A stretch of 41,946 nucleotides of DNA from Bacteroidota bacterium (GCA_023475265.1 JAMCWE010000123.1:1-41946); one strand, 5' to 3'; shown: positions 9,379 through 18,536, counted from the stretch's first letter. Notes: generated by a model not told the origin, from the letters alone. A program made the numbers and translations.

Positions 9379-10569
9379 ATGCGGTCTGAAAGTAAAATAA
9401 TTTTATTTGCCTTTTTGCTTATAATTTCAGGATGCTCTTTATTTAACAAAACAAAAGAGACATCAAATATTTATTACTCATCTGGTATTGAAAATTTAAT
9501 TTTGAAAGCAATTGGCGGCGATACTACCGCAAACAAAAGCTTAGGCTATTTTACCGATCTCAATTTACCATTGAATTCTAATTATAATGACTTTTCTGTT
9601 GACAGCTTAATAATAAGCTCCGGCAAAAAATATTTTTTAGCGCTCATTAGTTTTCCCAATCCAATTTACAATCGATTTGCGGTTTATGATTCTACATTAA
9701 GATTATACATTTTAGATAAATCATTAAACGGCTATTTGGATGATTCAGTTTTTAATTTGAATAAACAAAAAATGGTTAGAGTTTCCGAAAGATTTATTTC
9801 AAAAGATACTTTAAAAGTTCATCGTGTTTCACTTTTCTTAATTGGTGATTCAACTGCCAGGCTTGCTTTTAGAACATTTACAAAATTAGCGGAACCAAAA
9901 ATCGAATTCTCTCAAACCGTAACGGAAATTAATGTTGATAGGATCCGAACGGAGATGAACAGTTCTAAGGAATCTGAAATTTCAAATAAAGCTGATGTAT
10001 TTTTATTCGATTATTCAAAAAAAAAATATATCAGCAGCAGCAAAATTTTTGATAACTTTGTGATCAATCAAATTCGTAATTTTGATTTGAAACCTGATAA
10101 ACCTGAAATAACAGATTTAAAATCATTCTATGCTTCAGTTGGAATTGATATAGATGTTGATACGTTGAAGACAACTGCGAATACTAATGACAGGCTGGGG
10201 TTTACTTTAACATTGCCGGATAATTGGAGAACAATAAAAAATCTTACCATTGCCGATTATTTAAAAAAAGAAATTGTAGGGACAAAATATCTTAACGAAC
10301 AAATTGGAGCGAGCATTTCGGTAATAATGATTCCGCCGGATGATTCTGCTGAAATGTATGTTAAGTATAATTTGAAATTTCAAACTTCCGGCAAATATAA
10401 AGTTCGTTACTCGGACAAGATTCCTATGAGAAAAGATTTTGTTCAGTTCTTCGAATTTTCTTGCAATGACAATAAGTACATTTTAATCCTAACAGCTTCA
10501 AAATATACTTACGAAACATACAAGGATATTTTTCAAAGCATAATAAATTCATTTACAATCGATTGCTGA
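9379..10569 (+). CDS. Predicted lipoprotein of unknown function
   Basis: From ATG 9379 the product is 396 residues and starts MRSESKIILFAFLLIISGC, a clear lipoprotein signal with lipobox ISGC. A TTG 27 bases upstream (9352) is in frame but would add nine residues before the signal, so 9379 is preferred. The mature protein is mixed alpha/beta, rich in Ser, Asn and Lys. The last 120 residues (from GFTLTLPDNWR to the end) resemble the PsbP/DUF1795-like fold often found in small surface lipoproteins; this is a weak impression only. The stop codon overlaps the ATG of the next small gene (TGATG), so the pair is coupled. Function unknown. Confidence 0.75.
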   Translation: MRSESKIILFAFLLIISGCSLFNKTKETSNIYYSSGIENLILKAIGGDTTANKSLGYFTDLNLPLNSNYNDFSVDSLIISSGKKYFLALISFPNPIYNRFAVYDSTLRLYILDKSLNGYLDDSVFNLNKQKMVRVSERFISKDTLKVHRVSLFLIGDSTARLAFRTFTKLAEPKIEFSQTVTEINVDRIRTEMNSSKESEISNKADVFLFDYSKKKYISSSKIFDNFVINQIRNFDLKPDKPEITDLKSFYASVGIDIDVDTLKTTANTNDRLGFTLTLPDNWRTIKNLTIADYLKKEIVGTKYLNEQIGASISVIMIPPDDSAEMYVKYNLKFQTSGKYKVRYSDKIPMRKDFVQFFEFSCNDNKYILILTASKYTYETYKDIFQSIINSFTIDC

Positions 10570-10862
10570 TGTACAAACTTCTTTTATTTTAAAAAAAGAC
10601 AAACGATGAGAATGTTCTCAATCATTTTAAAGAGTTTACAATAAAATATCTTTCCAAAATAGCTGGCGAAGAAATTAAGATTGCTGATGTTGAAAGCAGT
10701 TTGCTTCTCGATCAAAAATACAGCCACTTTTGTGAAGTAACTGTAAGTTCAAAAGATGAATGGGATGAAAAAATGAATTCACTTTCCGGAAGAGAATTGA
10801 ATAAAGATTTGATGGATTTTCATCAGAACATTACGGCAATATTTGTCGATTATAAAAATTGA
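10569..10862 (+). pseudogene. EthD-like small protein gene interrupted by in-frame TAA
   Basis: A 98-codon frame starts at ATG 10569, overlapping the upstream stop codon, and ends at TGA 10862. Codon 8 (10590-10592) is TAA. The peptide before it is MYKLLLF; after it come KKTNDENVLNHFKEF and about 75 further residues ending FHQNITAIFVDYKN. The start, length and end fit a dimeric alpha-beta barrel protein of the EthD type (MYKLLxxF/YKK followed by an F-type helix). Both halves are in the same frame, so one substitution, not a frameshift, explains the break. No good start codon follows the TAA for about 150 bases. It could be a pseudogene, a sequencing error, or a read-through gene. Confidence 0.6.
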
Positions 10863-10896
10863 TTTTTCGCTTCAAAAAAATTTATAAAGCAAAAAA

Positions 10897-11388
10897 ATGA
10901 ATATATACTTAATACGCCACGGAGATGCAGAGAAAGCAGTTGTTGGTAAGAAAGATTTTGATCGGGAACTGACTCAGCCAGGTAAATTAAAAATGAAAAC
11001 TGCATGCGAAAGTTGGAAAAATTTAATTGATAACTTTGATTCCATTGTTTCCTCTCCTTTAGTAAGAACAATTCAAACAGCACAAATAATTTCCGAAACT
11101 TTTGGAATTATGAATAAAATAATTCCGGATAGAAAATTATCGCCGGGCTGCAGAACTGAAAGTATAATTGAAATTGCAAATTCATTAAACGGAGAAGATA
11201 TTGCATTTGTTGGCCATCAGCCGGATATGTCTGAAATTTTATCTAATTTAATTTCGAGCAAAGTTATTTATGTAGATTTTAAGAAAGGCGCAATTGCAAA
11301 AATTTCATTTCATAATAAAATTCATCTGGCAAAAGGATCGCTTGAGTTTTTAATTCCGGCAAATGCTTATAATAAAACGAATGGATAA
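10897..11388 (+). CDS. sixA: Phosphohistidine phosphatase SixA-like (histidine phosphatase superfamily)
   Basis: The 163 residues match SixA in size. The catalytic RHG is at 7-9 (His8), with Arg57 (SPLVRTIQTA) and His107 (FVGHQPDM) completing the phosphate pocket. SixA in Escherichia coli removes phosphate from histidine of Hpt domains or PTS proteins. An Hpt-containing hybrid kinase is encoded 1.3 kb away on the other strand, which is suggestive but not evidence of partnership. The gene converges with the SRP RNA gene, only ten bases away. Confidence 0.85.
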   Translation: MNIYLIRHGDAEKAVVGKKDFDRELTQPGKLKMKTACESWKNLIDNFDSIVSSPLVRTIQTAQIISETFGIMNKIIPDRKLSPGCRTESIIEIANSLNGEDIAFVGHQPDMSEILSNLISSKVIYVDFKKGAIAKISFHNKIHLAKGSLEFLIPANAYNKTNG

Positions 11389-11398
11389 AAAATAAAAA
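11387..11398 (-). terminator. T-tract terminator of the SRP RNA gene
   Basis: On the minus strand the closing stem of the SRP RNA (GGGCA paired with TGCCC) is followed directly by TTTTTATTTTTT, so the RNA's own terminal stem probably doubles as an intrinsic terminator. Confidence 0.65.
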
Positions 11399-11484
11399 GG
11401 GCAGTCGGTTACACAAGAATTATGCTTACCGCTGCTTCCTTCCGGATCTGACGGGGTTCGGCACTATCCTGTTAACCGGTGCCC
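11399..11484 (-). ncRNA. ffs: Signal recognition particle RNA (4.5S type)
   Basis: On the minus strand the 86-nt sequence contains the near-universal SRP domain IV core TCCGGAAGGAAGCAGCGG within GTCAGATCCGGAAGGAAGCA, including the GGAA tetraloop and the asymmetric internal loop bound by Ffh. The ends GGGCACCGGTTA and TAACCGACTGCCC pair to close the hairpin. It is the short form without an Alu domain, as in most Gram-negative bacteria. Exact ends are set by the pairing and could differ by a few bases. Confidence 0.95.
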
Positions 11485-11584
11485 AAATAAAGTACCTCTC
11501 TTCTTACATTGAGGGATGCAAAGATTGAAAAATTTTTAATCTATTACAAGGAAGAAAATAAAAAATTATTTAATCGGTTTTTCT

Positions 11585-12550
11585 TCAAAAAGATTTTTTC
11601 TTCTTTCGTTCTGCCAAAGTATTTCTTTCCCAAAACACTTCACCATCATAACCTTGAATTGATTTTTCTTTATTTGCTAGTTCAAGTCGCTTTTCAGCAA
11701 GGCAGCAATATTCTTCGTCCAATTCAATTCCTGAAAAATTTCTTCCAAGCTTTTTAGCAGCAACTGCTGTGGTTCCTGATCCTAGAAACGGATCAAAAAT
11801 AATGTCGCCGGGATTTGAACTTGCCAAAATAATTTTTGCAAGAAGTTTTTCCGGTTTCTGGGTTGGGTGGTCTGTATTTTCCGGCATTGACCAAAATGGA
11901 ATTGTTATGTCAGTCCAAATATTAGATGGATGTGTTATCCGAAAATTTTCTTCGCCGTGATTTTCCCAATCCTTCGGTTTGCCGTCGTTTGTTTTGTATG
12001 GAGCTAAAACTTTTCTTTTTATTTTAACATCATCCACATTAAAAGTAAATTTGTCATTCATCGTAAAGAACCAAATATCTTCGGAACAATTCTTCCAATT
12101 ATTTTTTGAACCTCTGCCTTTTTCTCTTTCCCATGTAATTCTGTTTTGAACTTTAAAATATTTTGTAGCAGTTGAATAAATTGCCGGTGAAGATTTCCAA
12201 TCGCCGCAAATATAAATTGAAGCATTTGGCTTTAACAATCTAATTATTTTAGATAACCAGGAATCAATCCATTTCTGATACTCCGCCAATTCCATTTCTT
12301 TAAATGACGTGGTATTGAATTTTTTATGTAGATTGTAAGGAGGATCGATAAAAAGCAAATCAATAAATTTATCTGGCAAAAAATTTAGCACATCAAATAT
12401 ATTTTGATTTATCACTTTTCCGAGAAACTTATCAACATCAACTGATTTATCTATTTGTACTAAATGACTTTTATATTTATTTAATTCATCATTTGTTAAA
12501 AATAACGTACGATTATACGGCGCTCGATTTTTTCCGCTCACAATTTTCAT
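11585..12550 (-). CDS. Beta-class site-specific DNA methyltransferase, orphan
   Basis: The 321 residues carry methyltransferase motif IV DPPY (69-72), motif X HPTQKPEKLL (228-237) and motif I DPFLGSGTTA (253-262), in the order IV, target-recognition region, X, I, which defines the beta class (N6-adenine or N4-cytosine). DPPY favours N6-adenine but does not prove it. The region between about 130 and 225 is the likely target-recognition part. The first 60 residues are an extra N-terminal extension. No restriction endonuclease or specificity subunit is adjacent; neighbours are the SRP RNA and a sensor kinase. It may be a regulatory orphan methylase or a relic of a restriction system. Target sequence unknown. 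Confidence 0.88.
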   Translation of the reverse strand: MKIVSGKNRAPYNRTLFLTNDELNKYKSHLVQIDKSVDVDKFLGKVINQNIFDVLNFLPDKFIDLLFIDPPYNLHKKFNTTSFKEMELAEYQKWIDSWLSKIIRLLKPNASIYICGDWKSSPAIYSTATKYFKVQNRITWEREKGRGSKNNWKNCSEDIWFFTMNDKFTFNVDDVKIKRKVLAPYKTNDGKPKDWENHGEENFRITHPSNIWTDITIPFWSMPENTDHPTQKPEKLLAKIILASSNPGDIIFDPFLGSGTTAVAAKKLGRNFSGIELDEEYCCLAEKRLELANKEKSIQGYDGEVFWERNTLAERKKKKSF

Positions 12551-12643
12551 AGAAAATAATCTTTTATAATTATTGAAATATTCTTATAACAAAAGTATAA
12601 AAATTATTAGGATTAAATGAAAAGAAATTTCAGAAAAGAATTC

Positions 12644-15600
12644 TTAATTATATGCGATATGACTGTATTTTTCCTTAAGAATCTCTATTTCCTTAAGGAT
12701 AACTTCAAGCTTTTCAATCAAGTCAGTTAGAAGGCCGGTTAACTGCGAATCAATAATATTCTTATCTGCCGCTTCCTCAATTTGATTACATAAATCTGAA
12801 ATAACATCAATGCCGAGTGTCAGGCTGCTGCCTTTCAATTTGTGAGCAAAAAACCTAAGCTGATCAAAGTTCTTTTGGCCAATGGACTTTTTAATATTAG
12901 AAACACCAATAGGAAAATCCCGGATGTAAATATCAAGAAGTTCAATAAAGAATATTATATCATCAGGTGATTGGATATCGGTTATCAAGTCAATTTTGCT
13001 TTCATCAATATATTTAATTGAAGTTTGATGATTTTCCTTTTGAGTAAGTTCTGTATTTCTTTCCTCATAAATTATTTCACTCCACTTTTGAAGCGATTCC
13101 TGAAGTTCTTCAATTCTAACCGGTTTGCTAATGTAATCGTCCATACCGGCTTCGATACACTTTTCTTTATCACCTTGCATCGCATTTGCAGTCATTGCAA
13201 TAATTTTAGGCCGGATTCTCCCGGCAAATTTTTTTAATATTATTTCGGTTGCCTTAAATCCATCCATTTCAGGCATGAATATATCCATAAGGATTATTCC
13301 ATAATTTATTTTTCTAAGTGCGTTGAGTACTTCATAGCCGTTAGCTGCAATATCAGCTCTATATCCTAATTTGTTCAAGATTTTTATTGCAACCTTTTGA
13401 TTAACTGCATTATCTTCAGCTAATAAAATTTTCAAAGGACGCTTATGCCCTAATTCACTATCAATCCGAATACTCGATCTTGGTTTATCAATAATTATTT
13501 TATTCTTACCAATAAGTATAGAAGATAAACATTCGTAAAATTGAATTTGCTTTACAGGTTTTGTAATGAAAGCAGCCAGCTTTAAATTTTCATAATCTGC
13601 AACGCCGTCTTTTCTGCCTACTGAAGTTAAAATAACAATCGGCAAATTCTTTCCCTTCTCAAATTTTCTAATCTCGGAAGCCAAAGTAATTCCATCCATC
13701 AGCGGCATTTGAAAATCTAAGATAGCAACATCAAAATCATCACCTGCAGCAATCATGTTCAAAGCTTCAAGCGGTGATTCAGTTACTTTAGAATACATTC
13801 CCCACGCATCAGTTTGAATTTTTAATATTCGTCTGTTGGTTTTATTGTCGTCAACAATCAATGCTTTTTTACCGGTTAACTGCATGGCTTGCCCCTTCAT
13901 ATAAACTTTAGATTTGGAAGGGGTTGCATCTGAAACTACGGTAAAATAGAAAGTGGAACCTTCGCCTACTTTACTTTCAAACCACATTCTTCCGCCCATC
14001 ATCTCGGCTAATTTTTTACTAATTACTAATCCCAAACCGGTTCCGCCGTGAGTTCTGGTTGTAGAAGCATCAACTTGGCTAAACGCTTTGAACAATCTAT
14101 CCATTCTATCTTCAGGTATACCAATGCCGGTATCTTTAACTGCAAATTGAACTTCGAATTTGTTTTCATCTAAAGGTTTTGAAGAGATTGAAATAAAAAC
14201 TTCACCGGTTTCTGTAAACTTAATTGCATTATTCAGAAGATTAGTCAGAATTTGCCTAAGCCTTGTTACATCGCCTGTAATAGTTTGGGGAGTGTTGTTT
14301 TCAATTAAGTAAGCGAGGTCAAGTCCTTTTTCACCAGCTTTTGAAGCGAGCAAATCAAGAGAATCCTCAACACTATCGCGAATGTCAAAAGGCTGCATTT
14401 CAAGTTCAAGCTTTTCTGATTCGATCTTTGAAAAATCTAAAATGTCATTTATAATAACTAATAGTTGATCTCCGCTTATTCTAATAGTTTCAACAAATTC
14501 ACGCTGCTCGTCGGTTAAGTCAGTATCTAACAGCAATCCTGTCATACCAATTACCCCGTTCATAGGTGTTCTAATTTCATGGCTCATCAAAGCTAAGAAT
14601 TCACTTTTTGCTTTAGCTCCGGCTTCGGCTTTAATTACTGCTTGATCCAATTCTCTGTTTTTATCAATAAGCTCTTTCTGAATATTGTCTCTTTTGATTA
14701 CTGCACCAAGCGTTGAAGCCATTGTAATTAGAAGTGATTCTTCATTGTCGCTCCAAACTCTATCAGATTTACATTCATCAAAACCAATAAATCCCCAATA
14801 GCCTCCATCGATCATAATGGGGACAAGAATGATTGATTTTATATTATCATCAATAAAAACTTTTTGTTCTTTTTCAGGAAGATCATTTATTAGAAACTTG
14901 AGAGTCTTCCCGTTGGAAAAATTTTCGTAAAAATTTAGCGACTGAAATCTTGAGTATGAAAGTTTCTGCAGCGTTGGATTTAAAATTTGCTCTTCGATTT
15001 TTTCATTTGCCCATTCATATAATAGGCTCACATACATTTCACCGGTTTCATCAACATCTTTATGTTTGTATATATAAACTCTGTCAATTTCGGCTGCTTT
15101 TCCAAGAATTTTTAATGCTGCTGGAAAGCCAATATTTGCATCTTCATTTGAAATTAAAGCGCGGGTTGCCTCGGCAATACCCTGAAGCAATTTATCTTTT
15201 TTACTTAAAAGCAGCTCGTTCTTTTTTCGCTCTGTAACATCGCGGAAAATTGTTAAAAGAAGTTTCTTTCCTTCAATAGTTTCAAGAAAAGAATTCGTCA
15301 TTTCGAAGTGAATTATTTTTTTATTCCACAGAACTGCGCTTTTCTGATCTCGCTGATTAAAAGTTCCGGAATGAAAATTATTTTTATAAGCTTGAAGCGA
15401 TCTTTCATCAAGAGTTACATCATACATCGAAGAAAAAATGTTTCCCTCAATTTCCTGTTTTGATTTGCCAATCATATTTGCAAAAGCCTTGTTGCACATT
15501 ACCACTATCCCCTTTTCGTTGGTTAAGCGCATGCCTTCAAGTGAATCTTCCCAGATTTTTCTAAAAGTCTTTTCAGATGCTCTAAGCTTTTCTTCTGCTT

Positions 15601-16108
15601 TTAATCTTCCGCGGATATCATGTAAAGTTCCCTGGCCCAAAGCTTTCCCGCTAAAACTTACAATTTGAGCATTTAATTCTACCGGGATCAATCCGCCGTT
15701 TTTATGAATGATATTAAAAACTGTGTTTACAATTTTTTTTTCTTTATACAAAACATTAAGGGTTTGAAACAAATTCTTATTCTCTGCGCTTGGAATAAAT
15801 TTTAATATAAACTCACCGAGGACCTCTTCAACTTCATAACCAAAAAGTTCTTTACACGATGAGCTCATGTAAATTATTTTCCCGGTTTTTGAAATTCTAA
15901 AAATTGCATCGAGTGATGCTTCTGAAATCAACTTTGATTCATTATAGGCGTCTTCAAGCCGATCGATAAAAATTTCTAAATCGGATGTAATTTTATGAAT
16001 AGTCTGAGGTATTCCGTTTTCGGCAGGAATATTTTGAATAGACAGATGAAATTTTTCTAATTCATCTTTGAAATCAAAAACTTTATTTTTTGTTTTATCC
16101 GGATTCAA
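12644..16108 (-). CDS. Hybrid sensor histidine kinase (PAS-PAS-GAF-HisKA-HATPase-REC-REC-Hpt)
   Basis: A 1154-residue BarA/ArcB-like phosphorelay kinase, apparently without transmembrane helices and therefore probably cytoplasmic. In order: PAS (about 58-170), PAS (about 180-295), GAF (about 308-475), HisKA with His510 ([11 protein letters not shown]), HATPase with N-box NLLNNAIKF and GTGLGL (689-694), REC1 with Asp798, REC2 with Asp942, and Hpt with His1089 (AHKLKGSS). All phosphorelay residues are present. The start is a TTG (16106-16108); an in-frame stop lies directly upstream and the next Met is inside the first PAS domain, so TTG is the best choice. No partner response regulator with an output domain is nearby; the signal is unknown. 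Confidence 0.93.
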   Translation of the reverse strand: MNPDKTKNKVFDFKDELEKFHLSIQNIPAENGIPQTIHKITSDLEIFIDRLEDAYNESKLISEASLDAIFRISKTGKIIYMSSSCKELFGYEVEEVLGEFILKFIPSAENKNLFQTLNVLYKEKKIVNTVFNIIHKNGGLIPVELNAQIVSFSGKALGQGTLHDIRGRLKAEEKLRASEKTFRKIWEDSLEGMRLTNEKGIVVMCNKAFANMIGKSKQEIEGNIFSSMYDVTLDERSLQAYKNNFHSGTFNQRDQKSAVLWNKKIIHFEMTNSFLETIEGKKLLLTIFRDVTERKKNELLLSKKDKLLQGIAEATRALISNEDANIGFPAALKILGKAAEIDRVYIYKHKDVDETGEMYVSLLYEWANEKIEEQILNPTLQKLSYSRFQSLNFYENFSNGKTLKFLINDLPEKEQKVFIDDNIKSIILVPIMIDGGYWGFIGFDECKSDRVWSDNEESLLITMASTLGAVIKRDNIQKELIDKNRELDQAVIKAEAGAKAKSEFLALMSHEIRTPMNGVIGMTGLLLDTDLTDEQREFVETIRISGDQLLVIINDILDFSKIESEKLELEMQPFDIRDSVEDSLDLLASKAGEKGLDLAYLIENNTPQTITGDVTRLRQILTNLLNNAIKFTETGEVFISISSKPLDENKFEVQFAVKDTGIGIPEDRMDRLFKAFSQVDASTTRTHGGTGLGLVISKKLAEMMGGRMWFESKVGEGSTFYFTVVSDATPSKSKVYMKGQAMQLTGKKALIVDDNKTNRRILKIQTDAWGMYSKVTESPLEALNMIAAGDDFDVAILDFQMPLMDGITLASEIRKFEKGKNLPIVILTSVGRKDGVADYENLKLAAFITKPVKQIQFYECLSSILIGKNKIIIDKPRSSIRIDSELGHKRPLKILLAEDNAVNQKVAIKILNKLGYRADIAANGYEVLNALRKINYGIILMDIFMPEMDGFKATEIILKKFAGRIRPKIIAMTANAMQGDKEKCIEAGMDDYISKPVRIEELQESLQKWSEIIYEERNTELTQKENHQTSIKYIDESKIDLITDIQSPDDIIFFIELLDIYIRDFPIGVSNIKKSIGQKNFDQLRFFAHKLKGSSLTLGIDVISDLCNQIEEAADKNIIDSQLTGLLTDLIEKLEVILKEIEILKEKYSHIAYN

Positions 16109-16346
16109 TTATTTAAAAATATCCACTTAAAAAAACAGTGTAGAAAATAGTTAAGTTATTTTGTTTTTGCAATCAAATTCCGAAATCTAATTGTAATAAA
16201 GTATCATCAAATTAGAACGGAAAAATTCCAATCTTATTATCGAAATATTTTTCAATTATTTAAATGATTGTATCTGATCTCACTTCCTTGATTGCATTGG
16301 TTATATTAATTAAGTTTCACCAGTTATTTTTTATAAATTATTAGTC

Positions 16347-16356
16347 GGGGATCCCC
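16347..16356. promoter_or_regulatory. Perfect GC palindrome abutting the first start codon of the citrate cluster
   Basis: GGGGATCCCC is a perfect 10-bp palindrome ending two bases before the ATG of the isocitrate-dehydrogenase-like gene. In such an AT-rich leader it stands out. It occupies the ribosome-binding position: its GGGG half may act as a weak Shine-Dalgarno site, or it may be an operator. Function is inferred only from position. Confidence 0.4.
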
Positions 16357-16358
16357 AA

Positions 16359-17537
16359 ATGAAAACCATCGTAGCAATGCCGGGAGACGGTATTGGAAAA
16401 ACTGTCTTACCGGAAGCAATAAAAGTTTTAAGTGCTGTTAATTTTAATGCCGAATATATTCATGCAGATATTGGCTGGGATTTTTGGTGTAAAGAAGGAA
16501 ATGCTTTACCTCAAAGAACCATCGACCTTTTAGAAAAACATAAGATCGGATTGTTCGGTGCTATAACGAGCAAACCAAAAGATGCTGCCGCCAAAGAACT
16601 GGATCCATCACTTCAAGGAAAAGGTTATGTTTATTTTAGTCCGATTGTTAGTTTAAGACAACTTTTCAATCTGGATATTTGTATTAGACCGTGCAAATCT
16701 TTTAAAGGCAATCCGCTTAACTTTATTAGAAGAAGTGATAGCAGTTTTGAAGAACCACTTGTTGATGCGGTAATTTTCCGTCAAAATACTGAGGGATTAT
16801 ATTCGGGAGTTGAATGGACAAATCCGCCAAAGGCAGTTCGTGATGCATTTGAAACTCACCCAAAGATGAAATCCTTTAAAAATGTCCCAAGTGAAGATCT
16901 TGCAATATCAACTAGAATAGTTACCAGAAATGCTTGCAGAAGAATTTTAAGAGAAGCATTTGAATATGCAAAGAAGTTTGGCTATTCGAATGTAACCATT
17001 TGTGAAAAACCAAATGTTCTTAGAGAAACATCTGGAATGATGTTTAATGAAGGAAAATTAATCGCAAAAGAATATCCTAATATTCAATTGTGGGATACAA
17101 ACATCGACGCGCAGATGATGTGGCTGACAAAAAATCCGGAAATTTATGGAGTAATTGTCGCAGAAAATATGTTTGGAGATATTATCAGCGATGGATTTGC
17201 CGGACTAATTGGCGGACTTGGTTTTGCCTGCAGCGCAAACATCGGTAAAGATGTTGCTATTTTTGAACCGACACATGGCTCAGCGCCGAAATATCAAGAA
17301 TTAAATCCGTCAATCGTAAATCCGATGGCAATGATTCTCAGCGCCTGCATGATGCTTGATCATCTTGGTGAAAACGAAAAAGCTGAAAAGATAAGAAAAG
17401 CAATTGCACAGGTTATTGAAGAAGGGAAAGTAAAAACTTATGACATGCTTAAATTAAAAGGCGGCCCTGATGTTTTTTCAAAAGGTGCTTGCACAACTCA
17501 GCAAATGACTGATGAGATTATTAGGAAAATAAAATGA
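16359..17537 (+). CDS. Isocitrate/isopropylmalate dehydrogenase family enzyme (probably isocitrate dehydrogenase)
   Basis: Beta-decarboxylating dehydrogenase of 392 residues. MPGDGIGKTVLPEAI (7-21), substrate arginines in SLRQ (Arg100) and ICIRP (Arg110), Tyr148 in GLYSGVEW, Lys217 and the metal aspartates of ENMFGDIISD (Asp274, Asp278) are all present. The cofactor loop reads THGSAPKY (305-312); Lys311-Tyr312 match the NADP-selecting Lys344-Tyr345 of E. coli Icd, so NADP is favoured. The substrate loop is unusual: Ser94 matches E. coli Ser113, but the Asn115 position is Ile96. Isocitrate is likely given the neighbours, yet homoisocitrate or another 2-hydroxy acid is possible. The next gene overlaps it by four bases. 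Confidence 0.85.
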   Translation: MKTIVAMPGDGIGKTVLPEAIKVLSAVNFNAEYIHADIGWDFWCKEGNALPQRTIDLLEKHKIGLFGAITSKPKDAAAKELDPSLQGKGYVYFSPIVSLRQLFNLDICIRPCKSFKGNPLNFIRRSDSSFEEPLVDAVIFRQNTEGLYSGVEWTNPPKAVRDAFETHPKMKSFKNVPSEDLAISTRIVTRNACRRILREAFEYAKKFGYSNVTICEKPNVLRETSGMMFNEGKLIAKEYPNIQLWDTNIDAQMMWLTKNPEIYGVIVAENMFGDIISDGFAGLIGGLGFACSANIGKDVAIFEPTHGSAPKYQELNPSIVNPMAMILSACMMLDHLGENEKAEKIRKAIAQVIEEGKVKTYDMLKLKGGPDVFSKGACTTQQMTDEIIRKIK

Positions 17538-18067
17538 AAGAAAAAATCTTAGAAATCTGGCCGGAAATAAACTGGATTCAAAATGAAGAGCTGAAAGAAA
17601 AAGTTCTCAACTGCTGGATTTACGCAATCGAAAACAGTGTGCTTTCTGCAGATGATTTAAAAGTAATTCCTTTTTCTTTATTGATTAAAGATTGCAAAAT
17701 TACTTTCATGACGCATAAGCGTACAGCAGTTCATCTCGCTGTAGAGATGGCTAAGATTATGAAAAATAATTTCGGTGATGAAATTAAAATTGATATGGAT
17801 ATTTTAATCGCTGGCGCAATATTAATTGATGTCGGAAAACTTTTGGAATACGAAATTAAAGACGGTAAACTAACTACCAGCGATGCCGGTAAATTAGTTC
17901 GACATCCATTCAGCGGATTGGCAATCGCTGATAGATTTGGATTGCCTCCGGAAGTTCAACATATAATTGCTACTCATTCTAAAGAAGGAGATTTAGGCAA
18001 GCGAACTGTTGAATCAATAATTATTCATCATGCTGATTTTGTTAGCTTTGATCCGTTTAAGAGTTAA
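17534..18067 (+). CDS. HD-fold protein lacking the signature histidine
   Basis: The 177-residue product has the helical plan of an HD hydrolase: HLAVEMAK near 67, GAILIDVGKLLEY (94-106), RHPFSGLAIA (123-132), ATHSKEG (146-152) and IIHHADF (163-169). At the position of the hallmark His-Asp pair it has Ile98-Asp99, so one metal ligand is lost while Asp99 and other His residues remain. It may bind metal differently or serve a regulatory role. Its ATG overlaps the dehydrogenase stop codon (ATGA), so its production is tied to that enzyme. Substrate unknown; HD proteins of this sort hydrolyse phosphate esters of nucleotides or other small molecules. Confidence 0.75.
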   Translation: MKEKILEIWPEINWIQNEELKEKVLNCWIYAIENSVLSADDLKVIPFSLLIKDCKITFMTHKRTAVHLAVEMAKIMKNNFGDEIKIDMDILIAGAILIDVGKLLEYEIKDGKLTTSDAGKLVRHPFSGLAIADRFGLPPEVQHIIATHSKEGDLGKRTVESIIIHHADFVSFDPFKS

Positions 18068-18087
18068 ACTGTTTAATTGTTAAATTG
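18068..18087 (-). repeat. Intergenic AT repeat, inverted copy left of the four-helix-bundle gene
   Basis: ACTGTTTAATTGTTAAATTG directly follows the HD-protein stop codon. Its reverse complement, CAATTTAACAATTAAACAGT, matches the repeats found at 18507-18536, 20511-20545 and 22044-22070. The orientation is opposite to those copies, so the four-helix-bundle gene is bracketed by inverted copies. Confidence 0.6.
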
Positions 18088-18117
18088 ACCGATTGTTAGT
18101 AATGTAAAAGAGTTTAG

Positions 18118-18498
18118 ATGGAAAACAAAAAATTTCTAAAATTAAATGACATTGAAGCTTACAAGATTTCATTTAGACTGAGTAATCATATTTGGGACTT
18201 AATTTTGAAATGGGATCATTTCGGTAAAGATACAGCCGGAAAACAATACGTAACTGCGGCGGATTCAGTTTCAGCTAATATTGCTGAAGGTTTGGGACGA
18301 TATTCTAAAAAGGATAAAATAAAATTTTTTAGATATAGTTTAGGTCCATTGTATGAATCCTTAGATTGGAATGAAAAATCTCATGTTCGAAAATTATTAA
18401 ATGAAGAAGAATATTCTTATATCTTTTCTGAAATGATTAAGCTACCAAAATCTATTAATAGTTTAATCCTCTTCACAGAGAAAAAACTTCAGATATGA
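18118..18498 (+). CDS. Four-helix bundle protein (23S rRNA intervening-sequence protein family)
   Basis: A 126-residue helical protein. The hallmarks are the N-terminal AYKISFRLSNHIWDLIL helix, the YVTAADSVSANIAEGLGRYS motif (about 42-61; S-I/V-x-A-N-I-A-E-G is the family signature) and KIKFFRYSLGPLYES. The family, first seen inside 23S rRNA intervening sequences, is widespread in Bacteroidota-related genomes and has no proven biochemical role. Here it is a free gene between the HD protein and the aconitase, bracketed by inverted AT repeats, which suggests it was inserted into an older operon. It ends slightly differently from typical members, with a Lys-rich tail. Confidence 0.85.
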   Translation: MENKKFLKLNDIEAYKISFRLSNHIWDLILKWDHFGKDTAGKQYVTAADSVSANIAEGLGRYSKKDKIKFFRYSLGPLYESLDWNEKSHVRKLLNEEEYSYIFSEMIKLPKSINSLILFTEKKLQI

Positions 18499-18506
18499 AT
18501 TAAAAA

Positions 18507-18536
18507 CAATTTAACAATACATCAATTAAACAATTG
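18507..18536 (+). repeat. Intergenic AT repeat, right of the four-helix-bundle gene
   Basis: CAATTTAACAAT (18507-18518) followed by AATTAAACAATTG (18524-18536) is a near copy of the element at 20511-20545 with a short ACATC interruption. It ends seven bases before the aconitase ATG and takes the place where a Shine-Dalgarno site would be expected. Confidence 0.55.

Noticed and set aside
10590-10598. Programmed frameshift at the A7 run in the EthD-like gene
   Set aside because: The coding frame is the same before and after the TAA, so a single shift would not restore it; a nonsense substitution is simpler.
14950-15237. 95-codon frame on plus strand
   Set aside because: Antisense to the GAF region of the hybrid kinase; no ribosome-binding site and no recognisable motif.
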